Counted from the first letter of the stretch, positions 20,549 to 31,343 are shown. The stretch: DNA of 64,000 bases from Rhodosorus marinus (GCA_029953675.1 JAMWBK010000012.1:62001-126000); one strand, 5' to 3'. Translations and numbers: made by a program. Notes: generated by a model not told the origin, from the sequence alone.

Positions 20549-20836
20549 GCAACTTGATGCAGAGGAGATTCTACCAAGGAGAGTTCTTGTGAGACCGCCG
20601 GAAAAGCAGCAGACAAACATGCGCGAGTATCTCTAGACGCGGCCTTGTTGTCTGTAAAAGCTGTAGATGGATTTATTATCGCTGCCTCGGAATACTACAA
20701 TATAAAATTACTACTGTACTCACATCTTTGTCACCACCGCTTAGCACGCCGTGCAAAAAGCAAAAGTGTTTTAGAGTTAGGTCGTGGCTTGTCTCATGGC
20801 AAGGGCTTCCTGCTGTCCTACCCAATTTTTTCGCAG
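20549..20836. other. Intergenic, no gene seen
   Basis: Nothing recognised. It forms the 3' flank of the gene ending at 20837. Confidence 0.4.
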
Positions 20837-21910
20837 TCAGGACATTGGTGGAGGACATTCGGAGCACATTGAGGTGATGACGTTGGTCCCGACTTGACTT
20901 GCAACGACGCTTATCGCAGAAGACCGAAGCGGACATTTGTTACCATAGTTCAGCTCGAACTTGGTGACGGAGTTGTTGGTGAGAACGTAGACGCTGCCAG
21001 ACATGACGACGGAGGCATTCGCGGGCAAGGCCTGAACAGGGGCGTCCTTGCACAGCTGCTGCACCGGCGAGCTTGTAAGGTCAAAACTCCTGATTCCACC
21101 CGTTGTCCCGTTCTTCGTCCCGAAAGATACATACAGAGTTTTCTGGTCTGGTGTAATCGACATATACGTAAAAAATGTCCTACTGCCCCTCAACGTGGTC
21201 TCTGTCGTCATTGTTTTGAGATCCATTTGAACAACTTGGCTCTTTCCAAATCCAGAGGTCGTCATGAATAGCCCCCGCTTTGGCGAAGCAAGAAGGTGGA
21301 TGGATGGCCCCGTGACCGTTGTATGTCCCATCATCTCAAAACTCATGATATTATACTGTACCAGCAATCCCTTGCTCTTTGTCGGCTTGTTGTACTTGGT
21401 CTCGTACGCTACGTACATAAACTCACCGGCAGCGGCGACGCTCACTGGCTTCACAATCGTGAGGCCACTGATCACAGGTTTGGGCACCGACTTGACGAGC
21501 TCCAAGCTCACGGGGTCGACGACGAGAGTATTGCTTGCTCCAGCGCAGGTCATCATGATGCGCGGAGTAGAAATCTCGTCGAAGGTTGCGCTGAGGTCAG
21601 TCGGATCGGTGCATACATCATAGGCCACGGAAGGCCCCCAACCAACATCATCGAAAAGCACGTCATATGCCGAGATTTCACCAACTGTCGAATCACCGAA
21701 CTGATACGACGCTGCGTATATCGTGTTGTTAAACGTGAGTAAGCTCAAAATCTGACTCCCCTCCTCCACGAATGAAATCGTTTTGAGCGTAGTTCCATCC
21801 AAGCCAATGATAGTCTCTTGACCGGTGCCACCCACGATGGCGATGTTGCCTTCAGCGGCTGCCATGCCGCTCAAAGCCAACAAAAAGCTCGAAACGATCA
21901 AGAAACGCAT
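20837..21910 (-). CDS. Secreted protein of unknown function, possible beta-propeller (paralog 2)
   Basis: Protein of 357 residues starting at an ATG at 21908-21910. The signal peptide is about residues 1-19 (MRFLIVSSFLLALSGMAAA). The mature chain consists of repeated short beta-strand blocks with YVTN-like flavour (IAIVGGTGQETIIGLDGTTL; VVDPVSLELVKSVPKPVI; MSITPDQKTLYVSFGTKN). It is collinear with the protein at 14113-15207 over its whole length, including KSKGLLVQYN and a C-terminal C-x2-C (CSEC). It has several N-x-S/T sites, consistent with secretion and glycosylation. Codons and promoter look intact, with a TATA box at 22069-22080. Not assignable to a named family; role could be cell-wall or extracellular matrix. 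Confidence 0.8.
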   Translation of the reverse strand: MRFLIVSSFLLALSGMAAAEGNIAIVGGTGQETIIGLDGTTLKTISFVEEGSQILSLLTFNNTIYAASYQFGDSTVGEISAYDVLFDDVGWGPSVAYDVCTDPTDLSATFDEISTPRIMMTCAGASNTLVVDPVSLELVKSVPKPVISGLTIVKPVSVAAAGEFMYVAYETKYNKPTKSKGLLVQYNIMSFEMMGHTTVTGPSIHLLASPKRGLFMTTSGFGKSQVVQMDLKTMTTETTLRGSRTFFTYMSITPDQKTLYVSFGTKNGTTGGIRSFDLTSSPVQQLCKDAPVQALPANASVVMSGSVYVLTNNSVTKFELNYGNKCPLRSSAISVVASQVGTNVITSMCSECPPPMS

Positions 21911-22068
21911 CGTGACGATCTGCTCTACACCTCACTATTCCTCCCAAAAAAGTTTTATTCGTCTCAATTTGTTTATTCCCGAGAAACTTCAGTTGGCCGT
22001 TTTGCCGATCAGACTTATCCGCAATGTGCTCCCCACTTCTGGTCGATTAAGAACTGAGCTTCTGTCAA

Positions 22069-22080
22069 CCTTATATATGC
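22069..22080 (-). promoter_or_regulatory. TATA box of the second propeller-like gene
   Basis: GCATATATAAGG on the minus strand, about 160 bp upstream of the ATG at 21910. Similar TATA sequences precede the sulfatase and the two Cys/Tyr-rich genes. Confidence 0.5.
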
Positions 22081-22124
22081 CCCGAGTTGATTCAACAAAG
22101 TTGATCGTGCCACGGCCACAGCTC

Positions 22125-22430
22125 CTTCAGGAATTCCCGAAAAGCGGCTACCAGTAGAACTCGCCACGAACAGATGTCGGTTGGATGCTTGTCAGGGGGT
22201 GAATCCCAATATGACGCTGAGGGCTAGACCCTGAACAATGAGTTCAGTCAATGAACGAAATGAGAGGCCGAAAAAAAGGGTACTTCGCGAAGTCCCAAAA
22301 AGCGCTTACAGTTGAGACTCGCTGCGAACAGATGTCAGTTGGATGCCTTGTGTCAGGAGGCGCATCCCAATGCAACCCCGAGGGCTAGATCCTGAATGAT
22401 GACTTCATTCCATGAATGAAACGAATGAGT
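22125..22430. repeat. Imperfect direct repeat of about 145 bp
   Basis: Two diverged units, about 22125-22265 and 22282-22427. Each contains a GAACAGATGTC-GTTGGATG block, a GAGGGCTAGA-CCTGAA block and an ATGAACGAAATGAG-like end. No coding potential. They lie just upstream of the promoter of the gene at 20837-21910. Confidence 0.65.
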
Positions 22431-23117
22431 TTATTCGGTAGTAAAGTCCAGTCCACTTTATTCGGAGACTGAAAAAAAAAAACCCAACCCCAGAAAAAAA
22501 ATACTCGTTCAACAAACGCTAACTGCCAGCTGATTCCTTCAACACCGCCCACCCCTCCAAAGCCGCTCTTCTCTTCTCAAAGGTATTTTGATTGAGTATA
22601 TTTATTTGGAGGGGCTGAAAAAAGAAAAACGGACAATACGAGAAAGACCATTGGATTTCCTCATTTGGGCTTATTCAACTCATCTTAGTTCCTGCTAAAT
22701 AATTTTTAGGCTATACGCTATTTCTTCTTTTTTTTAGCCCTAAGTCCACCCGGTACGTAATATAGGGTTTTTGCCGACTGGGTCGGGTTTATCCTTATTT
22801 ACCCCTATAAACCCACCCTGTTTTCACAGGTTTAAGCACTTCTGGGTCGTAAACGGTGAAAAACCCAACTCACTTGGGACAACCCTAATAATACCATCCA
22901 AGTGGCGCGTGAATGGGAGGGGTGGTAAAGCGTGATTGTTTGTTTACTTTATTAGGGTCTGGTTGTTTTCTATTTTTGGCAATGAATCAGGAGCGTTCGG
23001 AGGCTGGGAGGCCAAACGATGAACTCTATTGGCCGGTATTATTGGTCATGTATTTCAGCAATTCCCAAAAAGGGGATTGAGCTATTGCTCAAAATTGAAT
23101 GAACTTGTTTAGTCAGA
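22431..23117. other. Intergenic with decayed RLE-C tail remnants
   Basis: About 22440-22490 has fragments of retroelement tails (TAGTAAAGTCCAGTCCA and CTTTATTCGGAGACTGAAAA). The rest has no recognisable gene. Confidence 0.4.
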
Positions 23118-23460
23118 GACTGAAGGAAAAAAACCCCGAGGGGAGAACAAAGACTAAGCGCGACGAAGATATCGCGCCTCCAACATCAAAGCAGCGTTCA
23201 TACGCCACAGCAAGAAACTTAAACGGGTAAACAACGAGGACAGACAGTCAGGGCGTTCGCGGAACAATTCCCGAAGCCAACGAGAATCCACGGAATCCAT
23301 AAACCCAAAGCACTCAATGACCAGAGGTGCCAGGCGATGAGCTAGAGCCGAAGCACGAATCCCTGCGGAAGATAAAGCCCCCACATATTGCAACTCTTTG
23401 CGACGTCTCATACTGGCAGCGCAGAATCCACGTTGCTCTCGCCACAAGCTCAAATTACTG
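23118..23460 (-). mobile_element. RLE-C 3' fragment
   Basis: Minus-strand RLE-C terminus: MRRRKELQYVGALSSAGIRASALAHRL, FGFMDSVDSRWLRELF, LEARYLRRA, and the T-rich/CCCCTCGGGG 3' UTR. 5'-truncated, more diverged than the copy at 19874. Confidence 0.8.
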
Positions 23461-23552
23461 CCGACTTCTTAGCTTGACCTGCCGTCCCAAGTTTGAGTGG
23501 ACGAAGTGAGTAATGGGAATACTAAATCGGGTAAACTGAATGACTGAATTTG

Positions 23553-23860
23553 TCTAACTGGAGACTGAAAAAAGAAATCCCGAGGGGACTCGCGCGGCGG
23601 GATCGCCGCCTCCAACATCAAAGCTGCGTTCATACGCCACAGCGAGAAACTTAAGCGGGTAAACACGAAGACAGACGGTCAGGGCGTTCGCGGAACAACC
23701 TCCGAAGGCAACGAGAACCAACGGTATCCATAAACCGAAAGCACTCAATGACCAGAGGTACGTACCAGGCGATGAGCTAAGGCCGAAGCACGAATTTCTG
23801 GGAAGACAAGGCCCCTGCATATTTCACCTCCTTGCGACGTCTCATATACTGACAGTCGCG
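23553..23860 (-). mobile_element. RLE-C 3' fragment, frameshifted
   Basis: Second 5'-truncated RLE-C copy in tandem, same orientation. It has several small indels and a shortened 3' UTR (CCCCTCGGGA). Confidence 0.78.
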
Positions 23861-24029
23861 TAAAGTAAGGTTGTCACTTCCGTCCGGTTGCGTACGATTA
23901 GTAATCGAAGAGTCCGATAAACGTTTACCGAACCTGCATTTCTTAACAATAGAGTGCATTTGCCGGGGACACTACCGTAACTATATAAATGGGCAAGGAC
24001 CAGAAATAGGAGGGAACGCGGTGGGCAAA
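23861..24029. other. Intergenic spacer
   Basis: No feature recognised. Confidence 0.35.
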
Positions 24030-24545
24030 TATCTGTGAGTAGCATTGTGAAAGTATGAACTATACCGCAAAGGAACTTGAACCGAGGGATTGCAAAGCGC
24101 TGCCACGTTCTTGGATGGGTGTCCAACAGGCCCGGCCTCAGGTTGTAGTTCTCGAAGTAATCTGTTGGTTCCTGTTCCACCGCGCTATCTCTGTGTGTAT
24201 CGCATCGTGTCCCCTTTGCCACAGCCCCGTCGATGTCTGACAATGGTGCAGTCTTTGTACACCGTTCGTACGGTATGTACTTTTGTACGTACTACACCTC
24301 TCCGTCGTCCGCAATCCCAGAATCGGCAGCCCCAACAGCTGTCGGATATTTTTGGCTGCATTCCCGGTCCGCTCAGTTTTCCGGGTCCAAATCGTGGCGA
24401 ATTGCGTAGCCAGACGCTTGAACCAGCTCGTGTAGCGCACAGCATTCCGGCTCGACGTTCCGGGTCAACCGTAGAATCTGTCAAGAGCCTCATGAAACTT
24501 GTTTGGTGTGCCTCTCGTGAGAGCGTCTGGTGTAGAGAACCAAGC
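24030..24545 (-). mobile_element. RLE-B-related fragment (diverged)
   Basis: Minus-strand frames match the region before the RLE-B endonuclease. One frame gives VWLRNSPRFGPGKLSGPG against RLE-B VWLRDCPSTGPRQLTRNE, another gives LRTTERCSTYKST...RLHHCQTSTG against the RLE-B finger region. The two frames are offset by an indel and the endonuclease is lost. Its truncated 5' end directly meets the 3' end of the RLE-B copy on the right. Confidence 0.7.
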
Positions 24546-24645
24546 TAACCCCGTAGCCTTTATTGGGCAACTACCTAATGTAGCGCATCACACGATCACT
24601 ACGTACGCACTAACCAAACCTGGACTCCCTGTCCAGGAGTCTCAT

Positions 24646-27600
24646 CTAAATTCTACTTAGGGGAAATATCGGTCTATCTGCGCGATCTTTCTCGATCGCG
24701 TGCTCAACTAGCGCAGCATTGTGCTGCCACAAAATACGGTTTAGTTGACCCCTCACCGACGATAGATGGGAGTCACGATCATGCAGGTGCGCGCTCGCCG
24801 TTCGAAGAAATTCAAGGCTTGCCTGGCCCATTCGACCAAAAGTCTCAAAAATGAACGGCACAAGAACCACATCTCGGTTTTGCCGCCTCAGCACTTCCTT
24901 ATAATGCAACGCCTTCGCTTGTTCGGCCTGTTTCGCAGCATACCCGCAGTTCCAGCTCGTATGTCTCAACTGATGCCTTTGAAGTGGCGATGTCACCATC
25001 ACATCCACCACGTACACGCATCCGCTCGTCGGGTGTCGTGCAACGATGTCTGGGCGAATTCCAGACCCAGCAAAGAACCCCTCAGGCTCTACTTGTATCT
25101 CCGTGAAACTCCATAGGTGTAACCATCGACTCAGTTCCACCTTTAGCTCGTCGTGTCTCTTGGTTCGCATCCCTGATGAGGTCCTGCAGTGGGGCAGCCG
25201 CCGGATCCCACGCACATCGTGTGGTTGCTCGCAGACTGTGCACGTGTGTGACCGCCCTAGTCCTTGTAGTGGTAGCCCTAGTAGCATCCGCATGCTCCAC
25301 AACATCTCATTTCGCGTCAACTGCCGCGGCCCTGTACTAGGACAGTCGCGTAGCCAGACCCCGCACCCCGTTCCAGATGCCGATCGGATCCTCGCCCGGT
25401 CTAGGTCGTCCAGTGTTGAATCTCCAGTAAGCTCCTCAAAGGCTTGTCGGTGACACTCTCGAGAGAGCGTTTTTTGGATCGGACCGTCAAACCTTTGGGT
25501 ACCTGCTGTGTCTTCCGCTGTGCCTTCCGCAGAGTCCTCCAGCGGTTGCCAATCGGCCAGCCTCTGGATCCGTGCACTGGTCGTCGCTGGCAAACGTCGT
25601 CTAATTGCGCGACTTGCCTCCACCAGTTGCCAAGCAAGTCCATCGGTTGTTCATCCAAGTCGCACCCGTGGCAGCGATTCTCCTTGTGCTGCCGCAATAC
25701 ACTCCTGGGAAAGCCGTTCGAGGTAGCGTGATTCAGTGGTGTTCTCTTGCAGGCTGTGTTTCCATCCTGCATGGAAGGCAACTGGTTGAATTCTCGTGCG
25801 CGTGGCAAAGCCAAGTCCTCCCCATCGACACGGGAGTCGAATCTGTTTCTCAACCGCTGCAGCCTCACGTGCGGTGATATCCTGGTGTTGACATAGGCCT
25901 CCACACAAGCCTTCAAGCTCCGAGAGGGTGATCGCGTCCGCCTCGCGGGCAACGGTACGTCCAAGGGGGTACGCCAGCCCACGTGTATGATAATCGAGCC
26001 TTGTACCTGCGCAGTACCGAAAGAGGGCCAGCTTGACTTGGAGTTCAGCATCGGGGAGTCCCTGAATCGATTTTACCAGGTTCGCATGTCGCGTTTGAAT
26101 AGCTCGACATTGTTCTTCCGCAAACACCCGAGTGCCAATTGGTATGGAGTACAACGTAGTCCGGGTGCGAGTCACTTGAATCTCAGGGATATCTAGTTTA
26201 ATCACCCTCGGCGTGTCCAGTCGTGGTGCGTATAGAATGCACTTCGATCACTGTAGTTTGGCTCCAATTCCTGGCAGAGCTTCCTGGCTCCACGTCAATG
26301 CGCATTTCAGGATCTCGAGGTCCCCTACTAGGGAGATGTCGTCGTGTACCGCGGCGAGGGTAAGTGTTGGAAACCTTCGCCGCAGACCACGCAGGAATGG
26401 GGCTAGAGCAAGGGCATGTAGCACTGGCCCTAAAGGGTCTCCTTGTTGGACTCCAGTGCGTGCTTCCAGGGAGAACCGATCCGTAATACGGTGCTCCTGA
26501 GCATCGATGTTTGCCCATCCAAACTGCACAGGACATTCCTCTGCAGACTCCCCATAGGCGAGCTTAAAAATCGGCATTAACTCTGGGAAGCAAACCTCCG
26601 CGACCGATGCTGAAATCTGCCGGTCGATTCTGTTGAATGCATTTTCCAGATCCAGTTTGAGCAACGCGTGTTGCGGTTGATAGTAGAGATGAGCTTGAAC
26701 CGCGTGTAACGCCTGCTCACATTCGCTGCGTACGCAAATCCCCAGTTGCTCCGGGGCGAGAAATGTTTTCAGGCGACGTGAGACTCCCTGAAGCACCCAT
26801 TGGGCGACCACCTTCCGGAGAACTTCGGGAACCGCAATCGGCCGCACGCGAACTCGTCGAGACCCTTCCATTTCAGAGCCATCTTTCTTTTCGGCCTTGA
26901 TGAAGGGCAGCAATCGGCTGCTGCTCAGGGCCTGCCGTAGCATACGTGGAAATATGGAGGGGTTCTGCACCAGACTGCGCAGGAATCGAACCAGAAGAGG
27001 CCTGTTCGATGGAATCACCGCCTGGAGATGCTCCGCGCGAAGATCACTCGGTCCAGGGCCTGTTTTCGGCGGATGTCGGTTGATCAGTCCAAGGAGAGAT
27101 TCATCACTCGCATCAGCTGGGTTCCATTGGCGGGGAGGGTGCTCCAGGGCGGTTTCGAGTAGTCGGTGCATCTCTGTCGCAACATCCGGATGTAAAGGTT
27201 CCATTGAGGCATCTGGAAATAGTTCACACAAAGCATTCCATGTCGAGGACGTCTGCGATGCGAGCTCCGTGGCCTCCAAGCGCTGGGCAGCTGCAGAGAG
27301 GCGCCCACAGTGAGCCAGTTTCACCACCTGTCGATTCCGCCTGCTTTCTCTTTGGCTATCCGCTCTCCGCTCACGGGGTGATGGCTGGGTAGCGGCCGCT
27401 AAATTCAGCGCCTGTCATACCACTGAGAATTCACCCTCTAACAGATGCCCCATTTGTACTCCGATCGGAAGGGCACAGATCCCTAGCGACAGGCCAGGGA
27501 GTGCCATTAAGGATAGGCGTAAGAGTGGATCCGCGGTCGTGTCCACTGCGAGGCTCAGAGCACGCTGGAGTAGTAGGTTCCAATGCTTGACTTGCGCATT

Positions 27601-27837
27601 AGGGACATGCTCTCGAGTGCGTACTGGGCTGTTGGTGACCATCCACCAGTGCCGTCCGGAGTCTGTTGCGGTGTCCAGGAACGTGTGGAGTTTTGCCTGC
27701 CATGCTTCAGGGTCGGTGGTGATCAGCACCCCAGGAGTAGGTCGTTGTCGGTGAGCGCTTGCTCTGCGAGGTGCGCGAGAGGGGCTCGGTGTGTAGTCGT
27801 CGCGCGGGCGTTTAGTACTCGTGGGGCGTCTCGGCAT
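24646..27837 (-). pseudogene. RLE-B ORF2: reverse transcriptase plus restriction-like endonuclease (one stop, frameshifts)
   Basis: About 1063 codons if the lesions are ignored. Starts at MPRRPTSTKRPRDDYTPSPS (27835-27837), a basic N-terminal region. An in-frame TGA at 27415-27417 separates it from the rest, which continues in the same frame into RQVVKLAHCGRLSAAAQRLEA, equivalent to RVQKLVAVGDLSRAARVLEG of RLE-A. Reverse transcriptase blocks (26248-27327) are PPKTGPGPSDLRAEH, LKLDLENAFNRID, ARTGVQQGDPLGPVLHA and the catalytic VHDD. After two frameshifts the C-terminus (24646-25623) has a CTVC-type finger, KRHDE and a textbook endonuclease motif RPDIVARHPTSGCVYVVDVM with PD-x14-D. Confidence 0.86.
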
Positions 27838-28136
27838 TACTGGGGAGTATTGTCTTGGCCGTCCTGGGTGTCCATCTCCATGCTCTCATCTGCGACTGCC
27901 GTAGCGTCCACGCGCGTGCGCTTCTGCTTAGGAGGCTCCTGGATGTTGCACTGGAGCTCCGCGTGCGGGTTGTCGTCAGCATCTTCCTCCTGTCCATGCT
28001 CGAATTCCATCGAGGCTGACTGGTCGATGGCGTTCATAGTGCTCTCGCACGGTGGTGCTGTGTCCAGGTTAATGGGCAACTCTGCATGAGGATTTTCGTC
28101 CTCTCCAGTGGTGGTTTCCCCTTCGTTCGCAGCCAT
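27837..28136 (-). CDS. RLE-B ORF1, small acidic protein
   Basis: 99 residues from the ATG at 28134-28136. Acidic, with an internal repeat (ENPHAELPIN and DNPHAELQCN) and a basic patch KQKRTRVDA. No known domain, no CCHC knuckle. Its TAA stop (27837-27839) overlaps the ATG of ORF2 as TAATG, a layout known to support termination-reinitiation in the SART1 retrotransposon. Whether it encodes a functional protein is not shown. Confidence 0.65.
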   Translation of the reverse strand: MAANEGETTTGEDENPHAELPINLDTAPPCESTMNAIDQSASMEFEHGQEEDADDNPHAELQCNIQEPPKQKRTRVDATAVADESMEMDTQDGQDNTPQ

Positions 28137-28290
28137 GGAGGCCTCGGCGTTGGCGGAGTCGAGGCTAACTCCAGACTGCTACGTCGCAAAGTATCTTTCC
28201 GGTGACGACGTTAACGTTGATAAACCTCTACTCGACCAACTGCGATAAAAACAGCGTTGCGCTACAGTAGGGAGCTACCCGTTAACACCC

Positions 28291-28639
28291 GTTAACGATT
28301 ACTGCTACGTTCGTCTATAGTGTAGTATGTAGGAAATTGTAAGAAATACAACCTAAATATCTAAGAGCTTGATGGAATCCTTCAGCCAATATCTGATGAA
28401 AAATTTGCGTTCCAAAGTCGCCGCTTACAAAGAGGATTCGACTCGAACAATTCCGCTTTCGTGAAACTCCTTCACGGTAACCGTTCTATGCGACCCGATG
28501 GTGGAGCTCACACCACTACGCAATAGAGACAATCCACTTAAGAACTCACACATCCAAAAATTTCAACTTTTTCCTTTCTGCAAAATCTCTCTTCCAGATT
28601 CTTCCCTACTCCGATTAAACACATTCATTGGCTTGGCTT
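28291..28639. other. Intergenic, no gene seen
   Basis: No recognisable feature apart from possible remnants of the RLE-B 5' end. Confidence 0.35.
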
Positions 28640-28760
28640 TTATGAGCAGCATGCTTGCCGAGGCGCGCCATCGGCGCCTGGGTTTGCACGCTTCCCTACC
28701 TAGTTCTTAGTTCCTTTTAACGGTTTGCATAGCGCTGTAGGCTATACGCTAATAAAGCCA
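28640..28760 (+). mobile_element. RLE-A-like 3' end fragment
   Basis: Ends with the RLE-A ORF2 terminus (AEARHRRLGLHASLPSS), stop, the 3' hairpin (GCATAGC, loop GCTGTAG, GCTATACGC) and a TAATAAAGCC tail. About 120 bp, plus strand. Confidence 0.75.
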
Positions 28761-29060
28761 CATTCATTCAATGTGCGGGGGTTTTGTCTTCCCCAGGCAT
28801 TCGTGCTTCGGCTCTTCCCCTATACCTCTGGTCATTGAGTGCTTTGGGTTTATGGATTCCGATGGTTCTCGTTGGCTTCGGGAATTGCTCCGCGAACCCC
28901 CTGACCGTGTGTCCTCGTTGTTTACCTGTTCAAGGTTGTTGCTGCGGCGTATGAATCCTGTTTTGATGTTGGAGGCGCACGATCTTCGCCGCGGATAGTC
29001 TTTTTTTTACCCTCGGGTTTTTTTCTTTCAGTCTCCGATTGAACAAATTCATTCATTCAA
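28761..29060 (+). mobile_element. RLE-C 3' fragment
   Basis: Plus strand. Encodes FGFMDSDGSRWLRELLREPPD and LEAHDLRRG, then the T-rich CCCTCGGG 3' UTR and a CCGATTGAACAAATTCATTC tail. Confidence 0.78.
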
Positions 29061-29105
29061 TACCCGCCATCACCTCTCGGACTTAATAGGATATTATACA
29101 GAGTC

Positions 29106-29207
29106 CTCTTGTCGCTAATCCCGGGTGCTAACGTTCATCGAAAATCATTAAATCGACTCTTGTCGCTAATCCCGGGTGCTAACGTTCGTCGAAAATCATT
29201 AAATCGA
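29106..29207. repeat. Tandem duplication of a 51-bp unit
   Basis: Units 29106-29156 and 29157-29207 differ at one or two positions (for example GTTCATCG versus GTTCGTCG). Non-coding. Confidence 0.85.
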
Positions 29208-29489
29208 CTGTTTGCCCTAGTCCGTCAAACTCAGAAATGCTCACTAATCAATGTTGCAGAGCATAATTTCAACAGTCAACACAAAGCCATACTATTGATG
29301 ATAAAATACAGATCCCTCCACCTCCTTAACCTACCGCTATTGGCTGAGCTATTGATTGATAGTCGGAAACCAAACAACGGTCAGCGTAAGAAGGAAATAT
29401 CCTTCATAGTGCTATTCACACATATCCTCTTCAGCGAATAGAAAATTCTGATCAAGCTTGCATCCCTTGGTGCGATTGGCCGGGCTGTC
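29208..29489. other. Intergenic, no gene seen
   Basis: AT-rich DNA without recognisable features. Confidence 0.35.
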
Positions 29490-30033
29490 CTGGTTTTTAT
29501 TAGCAGAGCCTAAAAAAAAGCGCTGCGCAAAGCGTAAAAAGGAATTAAGAACTAGATAGAGAAGCGTGTAAACCCAGGCGCCGATGGGGCGCCTCGGCAA
29601 GCATGCTGCTAGAATATCGCCACAGAGAGACATTTAAACGGCGTAAGAGTTCCAAGTATTCGGTAGCATGCTCGGCGAAACATTTCCGCATCCACTCCAA
29701 ACCCAAAGCTTTCCACAATGAAAGGCTGGAACCGGTGGGCGCGACCCTCTGCGCAAGGCAGACTGGCCATACTCTCAGCATACCGTCGTTCCGTCACTCG
29801 ACGAAGGGACGAAGCGGCTGCCCCCAGGCGGCGTGCGGCAGCAGTGAGATGGACGCTTGCCACAGGGCATGCAATCGCGAGGTCCACATATGCTGAGCGT
29901 CTGGCGGCAGCGTCTGAGACGAGGAGATCTGCGATACAACGGGGTGGCGCCGTGTCCGAGGCCGATCTGGGCAGTTCCGATTCCACCTCAACCGTGTGCC
30001 CTACCCGAGTCAAACATTCGCTGAGGGTGTACT
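29490..30033 (-). mobile_element. RLE-A-related 3' fragment
   Basis: Minus strand. Encodes the endonuclease region and terminus (CIADLLVSDAAARRSAYVDL, LHASLSSS) with frameshifts near 29700 and a deletion in the FGHVDKSGLEW block. The 3' hairpin is weakened (stem GCGCAGC/GCTCTGC, loop expanded by an A run). Confidence 0.8.
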
Positions 30034-30085
30034 TTTCTTCCCCTTGGGGTGTTTCTCAGTCTCCGATTAAACTAATTCATTCATT
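30034..30085 (+). mobile_element. RLE-C 3' tail remnant
   Basis: About 50 bp of RLE-C 3' UTR only: CCCCTTGGGG, T-rich run and CTCCGATTAAACTAATTCATTC. Confidence 0.6.
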
Positions 30086-30649
30086 CCAATCCTACTCAGG
30101 CTTGATCCCAAATACTCTTGTAGCCAACAAACCACGGACCACGCTGACGAGTACAGTGGCTCCAACATTCGGTTGCCCGAATAAACGGGTCACGGCTCTG
30201 CGTTAATCTGGGGTTACTCAGAGCCTAACTATCCCTGTCCGGTGCCAAAAATTTGACTGCCGCAGAACCCCCGTATCTAAGAATTCAGTGAATATAGGGA
30301 TCTTGATTGGTTACTGGACACGTTCGATTGACCTATGGGAGCCCCAGATCTGGCCCCCTCTGAACACAGAAGGCAGTCTCGTGGAGCTTCAGGGGAGCAT
30401 TCGATTAGATGCAGAGGCAGTCGTAAACCTGCTGGCATTTATGGGCACCAAAGCTGGCTAAACGATAAATCCCGCTAAACCCTCCAAATTCATTCAGCAT
30501 TACGTAATTTCCGGTCCTCCAATAATTTTATCGGACCATCTGATATTTTATCTGACACCATGGCACAGCCCAGCTCAACCAGAAAGAGAGTGATCACTTC
30601 CCCCCCCTTTTTACAGCAGAGAAAAAGAAATTCACAAGACGTGATTTGA
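30086..30649. other. Intergenic, no gene seen
   Basis: No supported gene on either strand. Confidence 0.35.
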
Positions 30650-30735
30650 AAAACAATGCATCGCTTGCATCGTTTGCATCGCTCGCATCGTTTGCATCGC
30701 TCGCATCGTTTGCATCGTTTGCATTTTTTGCGGCA
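30650..30735. repeat. Short minisatellite, 9-bp period
   Basis: Tandem units TTGCATCGC/TTGCATCGT alternating over about 80 bp. Same unit length as the array at 20271, but different sequence. Confidence 0.8.
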
Positions 30736-30974
30736 TGCGGCCAAAACGCGCATTTGCATTTTCTTAAAAGACTGCGTGAAATTTTTTTTGCCTATTTTTG
30801 CGCACTTACGTTTCTCGAGACGACACGATTTCTGTTCAGATATTTATTGGCCGGTACGACTTTGCGCTGTTTGCGTAGTTGGAAGGACCGGCAGAATAGC
30901 GTAGCTAGAGTCGTATATCCGGTGCATAGATAGTATACTGTAGATTGTAAGTAGAATCATTTACGGCGTCAAAG

Positions 30975-31343
30975 TGAATGAATGGTTTAATCGGAGGCTG
31001 AAAAAAAAACCCCCGAGGGGAAAAAAAGACTAAGCGCGGCGAAGTACTCGCGCCGCCAACATCAAAGCGGCATTCATGCGCCACAGCAGGAAACTTAAGC
31101 GGGTAAACAACGATTGAAGACGGTCAGGGCGTTCGCGGAACAACTCCCGAAGCCAGCGAGAACCAACAGAGTCCATGAACCCAAAGCACTATCAGGGGTA
31201 CCAAGCGATGTGCTAGTGCCGAAGCACGAACACCAGGGGAAGACAAAGCCCCCGCGTATTTGATCTCTTTGCGGCGTCTCATGCTGGCGGCGGCAGATCC
31301 ACGGCGCTCCCCCGCAGCCGCGAGATAACGACTAGCTTGAGGG
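30975..31343 (-). mobile_element. RLE-C 3' fragment (young copy)
   Basis: Nearly identical to the copy at 19874-20270, with an 8-bp deletion near 31190. The 5' junction runs directly into the hairpin at 31344-31375. Confidence 0.82.

Larger units (their letters stand above)
24546..28290 (-). mobile_element. RLE-B non-LTR retrotransposon, near full length
   Basis: Minus-strand element with 5' UTR (28137 to about 28290), ORF1, ORF2 and a 3' UTR of about 100 nt. The 3' UTR holds a perfect hairpin, CCTGGAC/GTCCAGG with a 5-nt loop (24619-24637), and ends in CCCAATAAAGGCTACGGGG. The order of domains matches RLE-A but sequences are well diverged. ORF2 carries a TGA and at least two frameshifts. 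Confidence 0.85.

Noticed and set aside
20186-20620. 144-codon Phe/Leu-rich frame over the minisatellite
   Set aside because: Product of a 9-bp tandem repeat that cannot create stops. No gene-like start or homology.
30650-30735. CRISPR array
   Set aside because: The repeats are 9 bp, contiguous and without unique spacers, and the setting is eukaryotic.
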